From positions 1 to 20,566 of the forward strand of contig JWZX01001010.1 in assembly GCA_001275005.1 (NCBI GenBank): 20,566 nucleotides of DNA, read 5' to 3'. This document shows positions 1-8,262 of this stretch, one piece after another. This DNA is from Chrysochromulina tobinii (Eukaryota > Haptophyta > Prymnesiales > Chrysochromulinaceae). Every line of letters starts with the position of its first letter. Position 1 is the first letter of the stretch. A program made the position numbers and the translations under genes. Below the pieces are notes generated by a model. It saw only the letters and a list, made by a program, of their open reading frames with translations. It had not been told where the DNA came from and ran no database searches.

Positions 1-330
1 TGTCTGGTTCCATGATTGATACCGTCCTGTAATCTGGCCCTTTCACGTTGGGTTCACAGCCGTGTAACTTTGGGCGTCACACGGCAGTGCACGAAAAAGC
101 GAGACGAAATCAAAAACGCATAAACCCCTCTCATGAACTACTGTACATTTGACATCCACCGTTCTCGTTCAGGACCGTCCATGTCGTTACAGAAGTTCCT
201 CCCAGGGCCACAAAACCACGGGCGTTCGTCCCTCTCTTGACGCCAAATGGAGCTCACGCACGCTGCGATCAGCCCAAATGCTGCCATACATGGCCACTCT
301 ACAATCGCATGGGTCGGTCACTCTGCAGGC
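1..330. other. Upstream region of the first EF-hand gene
   Basis: No coding region is convincing here. Overlapping short open frames on both strands lack recognisable domains. A pyrimidine-rich acceptor-like CTCTGCAG ends at 328, two bases before the ATG at 331, so part of this stretch may be a 5' UTR intron. An in-frame ATG at 247 would add 28 residues that do not resemble the EF-hand region. The promoter probably lies here, but I see no clear core element. Confidence 0.4.
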
Positions 331-2468
331 ATGACCAGCGCGCGCGACCTCAGTCGCCAGCGTCGAGTGCTGGAAGAGAAGACGCAGATGATCCGGCAGG
401 AATTTGCAGAGGGCGATAAGGAGTCCAACCTGGCACTTGTACTGATTCGAAGCTCGAGCTCGGCAGCTTCTCGCGCACACACACATTACACGCGCATGCT
501 GATTAGCCGCGCACCTTGAGTCTCGCTTTCGCAGGACTTTGAAGAATTTCTCGCCATGCAACCGAAAGGCATTCGCGAACAACACAGTGCCGAGAAAATC
601 ATGGAGTGGTTCAAGGCTGCAGACTCGGACGGTGATGACAAGCGTGCGTGAAAGAAGTTTCGAACTATAGCACGTCAGTAGCGCTCCTTTCATCCTGCTG
701 ACCCTTGGCTTGGTGCTCGCGCTGCGCCGGAGCAGTCTCGATCATGGAATTCTTCAAATACTCCATAGGGCCTGCCTCGCTGGAACACGGCTCCGCGGCG
801 CTCGATGGCGTCTTCAAGCAGTTTGACAAGGACGGGGATGGTTCGCTCGATTTCAAAGAACTGTCAGATGCCGCCGACACGATTGGTATGGGCGGATTGG
901 CGAACGACATCTTGAATGCCTTTATGCAAACCGATCGTGACCGGTCTGGCGGGATCACGTACGGCGAGATGCTCGAGGAGCTGCGCCGAGCGTCGCGGGC
1001 CGATTCGCGCACCATTTTGCTGCTGACGACGCTCATCTGGGGCTCGGAGAGCTCGAAGCCGGAGCAGTCATGCAAGGTGCTCGAGCTCGCCAAGACGTGG
1101 CGGATCAAGTCGCGTGACGCCCCGGCCCTGCACGCTGAGTTGCAGGAGCTCCTGCGCGACACCGGTTGCCACGTGGCAGATCTGCTTGCGCTCTTTGATC
1201 ACGACGCACTGGTCGCCCGTTCAGTGGATGATGTGGAGTTCTTGGCAGGGCTCAAGTCCTTCGGCTACAAAGGCTCAGCAAAGGTGGCCTCCGATGTCTT
1301 CAAGATGATCGATAAGTCCGGCGACGGCCAGATTGGATTTGATGAGCTCTTCGAATTCATACGTGGCCGACGCCACTGCCTGGACCGACGCAACGTGCAG
1401 GTGCGCCAGATGAGGCTGCAGCCGCCGCCCGGGGTGAGCTCACTTGAGAACGTGGTATGGGACGTGGAGACGCTGCGCATCCTGCTGCAGCAGATGCTTG
1501 CGCGGTACGGCGTGAGCATTGGCGAGCTCATGAGCTCATGGGACCGAAACGGCGACTTTACTGTGCAAAGGCTCGAGTTCCTCGATGGCGTGCGAGGGTT
1601 CTGCTCCGAGTACGAGCGCGTGCAGCTGTGGGAACGAGAGGTAGCCAAGGTGGCTATGGAGGCATTCACGCGGATCAACGCGAGTCCTCGAGGACGGAGT
1701 GACGCGATGAGCAGACACCGCGCAGACGTGCTCAACGAAGCCATCGAGTGCAGTGAACTTGGGCGTTGGCTCGAAAGGCCGACCCTACGGCCACACTCTA
1801 CGCAGGTGATCACCAAACGGAGAGAACCCACGGCACATAGGGCGCCAGAGAGGAGGAGAACAGAATCCACATTGACCCATCTCTCATCACGCCACGCGTC
1901 AGGCCGGCCCGTGAGCCCGCCTGGCTCCGGCGACGCGCTGACACGATTCGGCCGTCCGGACTGGAGGGAGCAACTTTCGCCGCGGTCGCCGCGGTCGCCG
2001 CTGCCACCGCTGAAGCCCTCGCCAAACTTTCGCCCATGGAGTCCCTCTCTAAATGTGCCTTGGTCGAGGCCGATGACGTCGAGGCCGATGACGACTCCAT
2101 CCTTGGCCTCGGCGCGCGTCAGCTCGACACAGCGCGTCAGCTCGCCCCGTCGGGATGACTTGAGCGCCGTGTCGAGCAGCATGGGGCTGGCGGCCGGGGG
2201 AGTCGGGGCGATTGTAAAGGGACTGCCAACCGGTGGGGCTGGGGCATACGTAAAGCCTGGCTTGTCGCCCGAAGAACAGACTCACATGGAGCTACTGGTC
2301 AACAATGAAACGGAGTACGCACTCATGCGTCAACGCCTCTTAGTCGGCAACGTGCTCGGCGAGCTCGACTGGCCCGATGCCGAAAGGTCCTCAGCTCTGA
2401 TTTCGCAAGCGGCAGCTCTGGCAAGCGTCAGCGCAAGAGGTGTTTCTCAGTCCTCGGGCAAGTGGTGA
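331..2468 (+). CDS. Six-EF-hand calcium-binding protein (three exons)
   Basis: Predicted exons are 331-438, 535-643 and 736-2468, giving 649 residues. Six EF-hand loops can be read: residues 29-40 (DKESNLALDFEE), 66-77 (DSDGDDKLSIME), 103-114 (DKDGDGSLDFKE), 139-150 (DRDRSGGITYGE), 265-276 (DKSGDGQIGFDE) and 342-353 (DRNGDFTVQRLE). All keep Asp at position 1 and Glu at position 12, so Ca2+ binding is expected. The first two loops are complete only after splicing, which is the main support for the exon model. After about residue 375 the protein is rich in Ser, Pro and Arg and looks disordered, with a short helical segment near the C-terminus. No enzymatic domain is visible, so a Ca2+ sensor or cytoskeletal role is inference. 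The start could instead be the in-frame ATG at 247. The third exon alone also forms a long open frame with an ATG at 705, but that start would lose loops 1 and 2. Confidence 0.8.
439..534 (+). other. Intron 1 of the EF-hand gene (96 bp, phase 0)
   Basis: The donor is GTACTG at 439 and the acceptor is CTTTCGCAG ending at 534. Splicing joins ESNLAL to DFEEFL and completes EF-hand loop 1. The unspliced frame reaches a stop at 517-519. Confidence 0.75.
644..735 (+). other. Intron 2 of the EF-hand gene (92 bp, phase 1)
   Basis: The donor is GTGCGT at 644 and the acceptor is GGAGCAG ending at 735. Splicing joins DSDGDDK to LSIMEFF and completes EF-hand loop 2. An in-frame TGA lies just inside the intron. 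Confidence 0.75.
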
Positions 2469-2664
2469 GCCTGCATGTGAGCCTGACGGCGGTGCATTAT
2501 TCCGTTTGGAGAGCAGAAAAAAACCGTGTGCTCTCTTGTTATAATGAAAACAAGGTTGGTCTTCGATCTTAGATTCACAGCCGAAAAGCGAAAGACAAGC
2601 CTTTCACGAGCTGTGCTTTCTCGTCGGACATGTTCGTGGGCAATCGTGTACTCGCGCTGCTCAC

Positions 2665-3837
2665 ATGCGACTACTAAATTCTATCGCCAACGCGCACGCC
2701 AAGGGCGTTATCTCCGTCGCGGCATGTGGCTCGATCATCGCCAGTGGTGGCTATGACGGCAACCTTCGTTTATGGACTCTCGAGAAGCAATCTCTGAGAT
2801 TATTACACGAGGTTGATGTGGATGTTGCCGCTGATTCAGCGGGCCCCATTTTCTCCGTGGCCCTCGAAGCGCTCGAAGATGGCCACTTGATGCTTGCGGC
2901 TGGCAGCTATTGCCGCCGGCTGCGAGTGTGGCACTGCGACTCGATTAGCGCCTCACCGCAACTCCGATGGCATAGCACCCAGCACACCGGTTGGGTGCGG
3001 GCACTCGCATTGGATTCTCGGCAAGGCTCGCCACCTGCCCTCTATTCCATCGGGTGTAACTTTGTCCTGGGGTGGTCGCTGCCGAAAGTGTCGCCGTCGG
3101 GCGCGCCGTGCACCAGAGACGGTCAGATCGCGATCTACGAGGATGAGCAGCATGTGTTCAGCCACGACGTGCTGTGCCTCGCCCATGGGAACGCCGAGGA
3201 AGCCCTCGCCGCCGGAAGTGTGGACGGCGCCCTGCGTATATGGAGTACGCGCGAGCTGCATGGCGGACCTGCCGAGCTGCCCGAGCGTCGAGCGACGCAT
3301 TGGATAGGGCACAAAGGCCGTGTAGCCGCCGTCACGTGGCTCGACGGACAGCTGCTGAGCGCTGGCTACGACGGCTGGGTGCGCGCGTGGCGACGGCCGG
3401 AGCCGCGTCACGGCACGATGGCGAGCCCCGAGATGAGGCCCGACATGAACCCCGATGAGATGAGCCCCGAGATCCCATGGGAGCTGGGCGGAGCTCTGCG
3501 TGTCGTCACCACCGAAGGCGGCCGTGCGCTGAGCCTCACGAGTGCTGCCGGCGGCTTAGCGATCTGCACGACGAGTGACGGCGAGGTGCTGCTCCTTCGG
3601 GGGAGCGTGCAAGGGCCAACTACGGCGCCTCAGGGCGGCCCAGCGGGGGCCCTGGGGAGCCGCATCGAGTGCGTGGACCGTCTGCGGCTCGGCGCGAAGG
3701 AGGGCGAGACCACGCGACGTGCGACCAGCGCGGCGAGTGTCTCGGGCGAAGGACATGGCAAAGGCGCGGACGATGGGAAGCTGCTGATCGTTGTGGGTGA
3801 CTCGGAGGGCGCGTTGCATGTCGTGAGTGCTGCGTGA
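2665..3837 (+). CDS. WD40-repeat protein, single seven-bladed propeller
   Basis: An uninterrupted 390-residue frame. Seven blades can be traced from their third/fourth-strand signatures: SGGYDGNLRLW, AAGSYCRRLRVW, a divergent blade ending FVLGWSL, AAGSVDGALRIW, SAGYDGWVRAW, CTTSDGEVLLLRG and VVGDSEGALHVV. Blade five also has a clear GHKGRVAAVTWLDG start. The propeller fills almost the whole protein, with a Met/Pro/Asp/Glu-rich insert (PEMRPDMNPDEM) between blades five and six. WD40 propellers are scaffolds, so the partner cannot be read from sequence and I do not recognise a specific ortholog. The first ATG lies only about 12 residues before blade one, and an upstream ATG at 2630 runs into a stop, so 2665 is preferred. 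It lies 196 bp after the EF-hand gene in the same orientation. Confidence 0.8.
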   Translation: MRLLNSIANAHAKGVISVAACGSIIASGGYDGNLRLWTLEKQSLRLLHEVDVDVAADSAGPIFSVALEALEDGHLMLAAGSYCRRLRVWHCDSISASPQLRWHSTQHTGWVRALALDSRQGSPPALYSIGCNFVLGWSLPKVSPSGAPCTRDGQIAIYEDEQHVFSHDVLCLAHGNAEEALAAGSVDGALRIWSTRELHGGPAELPERRATHWIGHKGRVAAVTWLDGQLLSAGYDGWVRAWRRPEPRHGTMASPEMRPDMNPDEMSPEIPWELGGALRVVTTEGGRALSLTSAAGGLAICTTSDGEVLLLRGSVQGPTTAPQGGPAGALGSRIECVDRLRLGAKEGETTRRATSAASVSGEGHGKGADDGKLLIVVGDSEGALHVVSAA

Positions 3838-4272
3838 GCGCTGTGGGTGGTTGACAGAGCTCATCACAGAGCGGAGCTCATCGCGCGATATGTGATGCGA
3901 TGTAGAGAAGGCTTTCGACCTCGAACCAGGGTCGACACGCGGCGACGACACTCCTCGACCGGACGAGACCGGCGCGAAGCCGGAGGCGCTCTCGATTTTT
4001 TCTAGTAAGCTTAATTGGAAAGCACTTATAATGGTGCTTTAAGCCGAAATGCGAACGATTTACACGACATACTATAGTCGGAGCTCGGACAGATACGGGC
4101 ATGGATACGGGGCTTAAGTTAATACGGCTTTATACACCTGCAATATTCTACGCCACCGAGGGCGCCGAACGCACAAACGTGAGACGAGCCAGAGCGCACC
4201 CTCCCCCCCCGCGCCCCACGCGATTAACATGCCTCACGCGATTAACATGCCTCACGCGATTAACCTCGGCGT
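3838..4272. other. Convergent intergenic region (WD40 and NEK 3' ends)
   Basis: A 435-bp stretch between two genes that converge, so it should hold both 3' UTRs and polyadenylation signals. It is locally AT-richer around 3990-4140 than the flanking genes. Apart from the short tandem repeat annotated at 4214-4266 I see no gene. Confidence 0.5.
4214..4266. repeat. 18-bp tandem repeat, about three copies
   Basis: The unit GCCTCACGCGATTAACAT is present at 4231-4248 and, with one change, at 4249-4266. A shortened copy precedes it at 4214-4230. It lies just beyond the NEK stop codon, probably in its 3' UTR. A run of C precedes it at about 4203-4210. Confidence 0.85.
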
Positions 4273-6456
4273 TCATAAGTGTGCGTTTACTCGTTGCACC
4301 CTCTTCAAAACTTCCATTTTGCGCACGTTCAGCATGGCGGCGGTCTCCAGGGGAGGTGCAGCACGGTGTTCGTACTGCTGCTTGAGCTCAGAGACGCGTG
4401 CGCCCAGCTTGCAGGCGGCGAGTGGAGTGGCAACCCTAGCCGCACCCTGCGAAGGTGTAGGGCACTGCCGTGCTGAGGAGGGCTGCTCCGGCCATGCTAG
4501 GCGCACCCCAGCCGTCGGGCCCTCCAGCTTATTCGGCGGCCGTGCCGTTGGCTTCGCGGCGCCAGGCCTGGGCACTCGACGATTGAGCGTCTGACGTTGT
4601 TGGGCAGTAGGGTTGCGCGTGGGCCCTTCCAAGCGACGCTTCTCGAGCGAAGACTTGAACGAATCGATGATCTTCTGCGCCGCCGCAGCTCGTACTTGGT
4701 CTGGAGTTGCCGCGGGCGCGGGCATGTGACGCGCTCGCTGCATCGCTCGCACCTTGTCAAAGTGCTGGCGGGCAAGTACAGCTGCCCGTTCAGCGGCTGC
4801 CGCTCCGGGTTGAACGAGTGGCGTCGAAGGGACGCCTTGCATGCGCGCATTCCCAGTTACGGGCTGGCGGGCAGCAGCGAATGCAGAAGAAGGTCGCACC
4901 GCTGGAGCTGGCGGCGGCGCCCGGTTATGCGGCAGGATGGCAGCAGCACGCACCGGCCAAGGCACAGGCGCAAGCGGGACGCCCCCCGCCCCCGAGTGCA
5001 GTACTGGGGCTGGCACTGGGGCTGACACCGGGGCAGACACCGGGGCAGATGGCATCCTCTGAGCTGGCTGAGGCTGAACTTGAGCGCGGGCCGACGGATT
5101 GGCGGCACGGGGTGGCTTTGCACGATCTACATTCGGAGCTTGAGGAGTTCCCCAGCCTCCTGGTGGTTTAGGAGTGATGTCTGCTCGTTCGGGGTGGGCG
5201 AAGGCATCGCTCACTCGATCCATCCTCGCCATCATGGCGGCTCTGGCATCAGCACAACCCTGGCGCACAGCATGAGCAGCCTCGAAGGCTGCACGTCGAG
5301 CGTAGGCCGCGGCAGCAGCATTGGCCTCTCCTCTCCCGCCCTCACCGTCCACGTCGTCTGGCGTCTCTCTGAGCATGAGGGTCTCGTCAACGGCCGCGTC
5401 GGCAACTGCTCCGCCCTCGATCAAATTTACAGTTGCAAGCTGAGCAGCTTCACCCGACTCTGCACCTTTGCTCGACAGAACCAGCCCTCGGCCAAGCGAG
5501 CGTCGGAAGGAGCGTTGAATCGCGTGTGCAGCCACATGAGCATCGGCACCGAGGGCTAGCCCAGCCGCTGGCGTCGGTGGTACTCGATTTGCAGACAGGT
5601 GGCGACGCATCACGGGCCACGAGAGGACAGACGCACACGACGGTCGCTTCGACGGGTCGCGGGTGACGAGCGCACTCAGCAGCGCGCACAGCTCCATAGA
5701 GTAGTGAGCACGCGCCCTGTCCGTGTTCAGCCGTTGAGCACTGATGACGCGCATGACGCCGGCCACGCCGTCGGCGGCGTCACGATGTCCGAGCTGCGCC
5801 ATCCACGGCGGGGTGAGGCTCATCAGCTCGTAGAGGATACAGCCAATGGCCCACGAGTCAGCGGCCTGCGAGTATGGCTCGCCCTTGACCATCTCAGGAG
5901 ACATGTACAGCGGCGAGCCACATTGTGTCTGTGCCAGTGCATTCGAGATGGGCAGGACCTTCGAGATGCCAAAATCGCCAATCTTGATGCTGCCCGCTGC
6001 AGAGAGAAAGATGTTGGCGGGCTTCAGATCGCGATGGAGGAGCTTGAGGTCATGGTGGCAGTAGGCGAGGCCGAGGCACATTTGATGCAGCATGCTGAGG
6101 AGCTCGGCCTCCGAGAAGCGGGCGCCCATCTTCTTTCGACGTGAGATCAGCCCTGCAAGATCGCCTCCGCTCGCCCACTCCATTATAATGCACAGCTTCG
6201 GATCGCGTCCTTCGACGACAAAAGAGTCGACGTACGAAATGACGTGATCATGATGAAGCCTTTGTAGCACCCGTACCTCGTTCTTGGTGTTGCGGATCTC
6301 TCCGGATGGCATGCCTCGCAGTGAGACCTCCTTCATCACAAAACATTCGCCCGTCGCTGTCCTAGCGACCAGGAAGACGACGCCGAAGGTGCCGCGGCCG
6401 AGCTCCTTGAGCTTAGTGTATGAAAAGCGTTTGCATTCTTGCGCGTGCGCGCTCAT
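4273..6456 (-). CDS. NEK-family serine/threonine kinase with IQ motif
   Basis: A 727-residue protein from the ATG at 6456; an in-frame ATG at 6522 would add 22 residues, but the kinase fold starts soon after the later Met. The kinase domain spans about residues 11-288: glycine loop GRGTFG (20-25), Lys42 in FVMKEVSL, Glu60 of helix C, catalytic loop HRDLKPANIF (141-150) with Asp143, DFG at 161-163, and activation segment TQCGSPLYMSPE. All catalytic residues are present, so it should be active. The HRDLKPANIF and GSPLYMSPEM signatures and the GDLAGLI segment fit NIMA-related kinases. An IQ-type calmodulin-binding motif follows at 313-323 (IQRSFRRSLGR), then a long Pro/Ala-rich region. NEKs commonly act in the cell cycle and in cilia or flagella; which applies here is not visible. 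Confidence 0.87.
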   Translation of the reverse strand: MSAHAQECKRFSYTKLKELGRGTFGVVFLVARTATGECFVMKEVSLRGMPSGEIRNTKNEVRVLQRLHHDHVISYVDSFVVEGRDPKLCIIMEWASGGDLAGLISRRKKMGARFSEAELLSMLHQMCLGLAYCHHDLKLLHRDLKPANIFLSAAGSIKIGDFGISKVLPISNALAQTQCGSPLYMSPEMVKGEPYSQAADSWAIGCILYELMSLTPPWMAQLGHRDAADGVAGVMRVISAQRLNTDRARAHYSMELCALLSALVTRDPSKRPSCASVLSWPVMRRHLSANRVPPTPAAGLALGADAHVAAHAIQRSFRRSLGRGLVLSSKGAESGEAAQLATVNLIEGGAVADAAVDETLMLRETPDDVDGEGGRGEANAAAAAYARRAAFEAAHAVRQGCADARAAMMARMDRVSDAFAHPERADITPKPPGGWGTPQAPNVDRAKPPRAANPSARAQVQPQPAQRMPSAPVSAPVSAPVPAPVLHSGAGGVPLAPVPWPVRAAAILPHNRAPPPAPAVRPSSAFAAARQPVTGNARMQGVPSTPLVQPGAAAAERAAVLARQHFDKVRAMQRARHMPAPAATPDQVRAAAAQKIIDSFKSSLEKRRLEGPTRNPTAQQRQTLNRRVPRPGAAKPTARPPNKLEGPTAGVRLAWPEQPSSARQCPTPSQGAARVATPLAACKLGARVSELKQQYEHRAAPPLETAAMLNVRKMEVLKRVQRVNAHL

Positions 6457-6732
6457 GGTGGCACGGACGAGCAGAAGAGGAGGTGAGTGCAATGCGACAG
6501 GATGATCCAGTCTGTGTCTCACTGACGCGCTTGACTGGTTGGTTCCACGGTTTTTGACTTCGTCGGCGTTGCCTTTTTGGGTTAGTTTGGAGACTTTTGC
6601 CGCTCAACGGGCGTGTGCCGACTCGGATTTGGGCAATTTTGCACTTCAGTTATACATACAATTTCAAGGGCTGGGCGGTACGTTGGATGTTGCTTTCACA
6701 GCCAAGGGCCCGCGGGTGGCGGGATGCGCTTT

Positions 6733-7680
6733 TCAAGCGGCCACCACGAATCCTGGAGCCCATCGGATCTCATGTGTAACCTGCGTGCCGCCCTTTTCGA
6801 ATCGTGTAATGCTCGTCGCCGGCACGCCGCATCGACGCAGATAGGCGAGCACAGCCATGACCTCAAAGTCGTTTTTGGGTTCGTCACCACGCAGCTGAAG
6901 CACCTGTGCACCCCAAAGCGTCGCGGGCGCGACGAGCGTCCATGCCACACCGGCGCCGCTGGCTAGGGGCGTCACCGTCGAGGTGAGTGCGAACTCGTTG
7001 AGCGTGAAGATATCGGCCACGCGCTGGCAGCCCTCGACAAGCACCGGCGCTCGGGGCAACGCGCTGCTGGTGGGCGGGATCACGGGTCGCAGCACGCCAT
7101 CGTACCGCTCAAGCATCCAGTTGAGCAATCGGTCCCCGACGCGGATCGAGTGCGCTTCGGGCAGCAGCTCGTTTCTTTGCGGCAGTGTCGGGGCGCGGCT
7201 CACGATCACCGACGTGCCGTTCGCGTCGATCAGCTCTTCAAAGATCATGCGGCCCCGTCGCATGCCACTCGCTATCGACGCGTACTGGCAAAAGCTGATG
7301 AAGTCAAAGTAGGCGGGGTCGGTTAGATCGCCCTGCATGACGGGCAGCTTCTCGCGGTAGGTGTCCCACTCTCGCTGCCGAAAGAGGAATTGCTCCTTTT
7401 GAAACTCGTCCATTGGCATGAAGTCGAGCTCGTCGGCGACGGCGTAAGACGTCCGCATCAGTAGTACCGCAAAATCTTGCTCGAGCCGGCGGCGAGGAAG
7501 AGCGCGAATTTTGGGTCGCATGGAAGCTTCGATCATCTCTCGCGCCCGTGAGCCAACTGGAAGCGAAGTCAGCGAGAAAGATTCAGCATCAGCTGGTTGG
7601 GGTGGAATCGTCGGTGACATGAGCGTGGCCGCGACGATGGTCATTGCACGTCGGGACAGCATACACGATGGAGGCTTCAT
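6733..7680 (-). CDS. Conserved-looking protein of unknown function, possibly lumen-targeted
   Basis: A 315-residue frame whose family I do not recognise. The N-terminus has RRAMTIVAATLMSP followed by PQPADAES. Twin Arg, a short hydrophobic stretch and an A-x-A-like site resemble a thylakoid-lumen or secretory signal. A full bipartite plastid leader is not present, so an upstream exon may be missing. The mature part looks globular and compositionally balanced, with segments such as GDLTDPAYFDFISFCQYASI and LIDANGTSVIVSR. The C-terminal 90 residues contain helix and strand patterns, including DFEVMAVLAYLRRCGV. No transmembrane helix appears after the N-terminus. Codon use and composition match neighbouring genes, which supports it being real. 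Another possibility is a mitochondrial or ER protein. Confidence 0.6.
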   Translation of the reverse strand: MKPPSCMLSRRAMTIVAATLMSPTIPPQPADAESFSLTSLPVGSRAREMIEASMRPKIRALPRRRLEQDFAVLLMRTSYAVADELDFMPMDEFQKEQFLFRQREWDTYREKLPVMQGDLTDPAYFDFISFCQYASIASGMRRGRMIFEELIDANGTSVIVSRAPTLPQRNELLPEAHSIRVGDRLLNWMLERYDGVLRPVIPPTSSALPRAPVLVEGCQRVADIFTLNEFALTSTVTPLASGAGVAWTLVAPATLWGAQVLQLRGDEPKNDFEVMAVLAYLRRCGVPATSITRFEKGGTQVTHEIRWAPGFVVAA

Positions 7681-8065
7681 GTTACTGAGGCGCTTGCGTC
7701 AAGCTCACCGCGCACGTCGATCTGAACCGCCCTGGTCATGCCTGGTCGGTGTGTACAGGAAAGTTCACAGTGGCTGTGAATGAGCAGGGCGCGCGCGCCT
7801 GAAGCTTGCCATACGTAACCAGTACCCCAGAGTGAACAGTAGTATTCAGTAGGGAACCGAACATCATCCGTTGAACGAGCCACGGACAGTCGGACACTCT
7901 AACTCAGCGCCCCAGGGCGGAAGTGCAAGTGGCAATTGAACTACGGCTTACAGTCAAATTGAGGAATCCGGTACCTTTCTCCCCCTTACTTGAAGGAGTT
8001 GGTTCTAGAGCCTAGGCTTATCATCACACGGCAGACCACGCGTGCTCGGTTGGTACATATGTACA
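7681..8065. other. Intergenic region upstream of the unknown minus-strand gene
   Basis: This 385-bp stretch lies upstream of the gene starting at 7680 and downstream of the eight-EF-hand gene. It should hold the promoter of the former and the 3' end of the latter. A 68-residue minus-strand frame (7677-7883) has no recognisable content. If the 6733-7680 protein needs a longer targeting peptide, a short upstream exon could be hidden here, but I cannot support one. Confidence 0.4.
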
Positions 8066-8262
8066 TCACCATCTCGAGCTCCAGCTTTTCGTCGAATCAA
8101 GGATTTCCTTCACGAACGAATCGAGCCGATTGCGATTTTCCTTGACATCGCGCAGCCTGGTGTTGTGGTCACTGAATTCCTTGTAGACCACAGGCAGCCT
8201 AGCGTTTCGTGCCCCTATTTGCCTGTCCTTGGCAACCTCGCGGTGTGCAGGGCCTCTTGGTC
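8066..8262 (-). pseudogene. Coding-like tail of the EF-hand protein in the +1 frame
   Basis: In the frame one base later than the EF-hand gene, the minus strand reads about 60 residues without a stop until TGA at 8066-8068. The composition is charged and helix-like: EVAKDRQIGARNARL, then VVYKEFSDHNTRLRD, then NRLDSFVKEIL. It looks like a real coiled-coil C-terminus, while the annotated frame ends in an unremarkable GQANRGTKR. The frames would have to join around 8240-8262. No GT-AG intron of plausible size does this. A one-base indel (assembly error or true mutation) or a +1 frameshift would explain it. The 8199-8262 part overlaps the end of the annotated CDS. Confidence 0.45.

Noticed and set aside
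1265-2182. 305-residue minus-strand open frame
   Set aside because: It is antisense to the EF-hand gene, rich in Ser and Arg with no domain, as expected from GC-rich codon bias.
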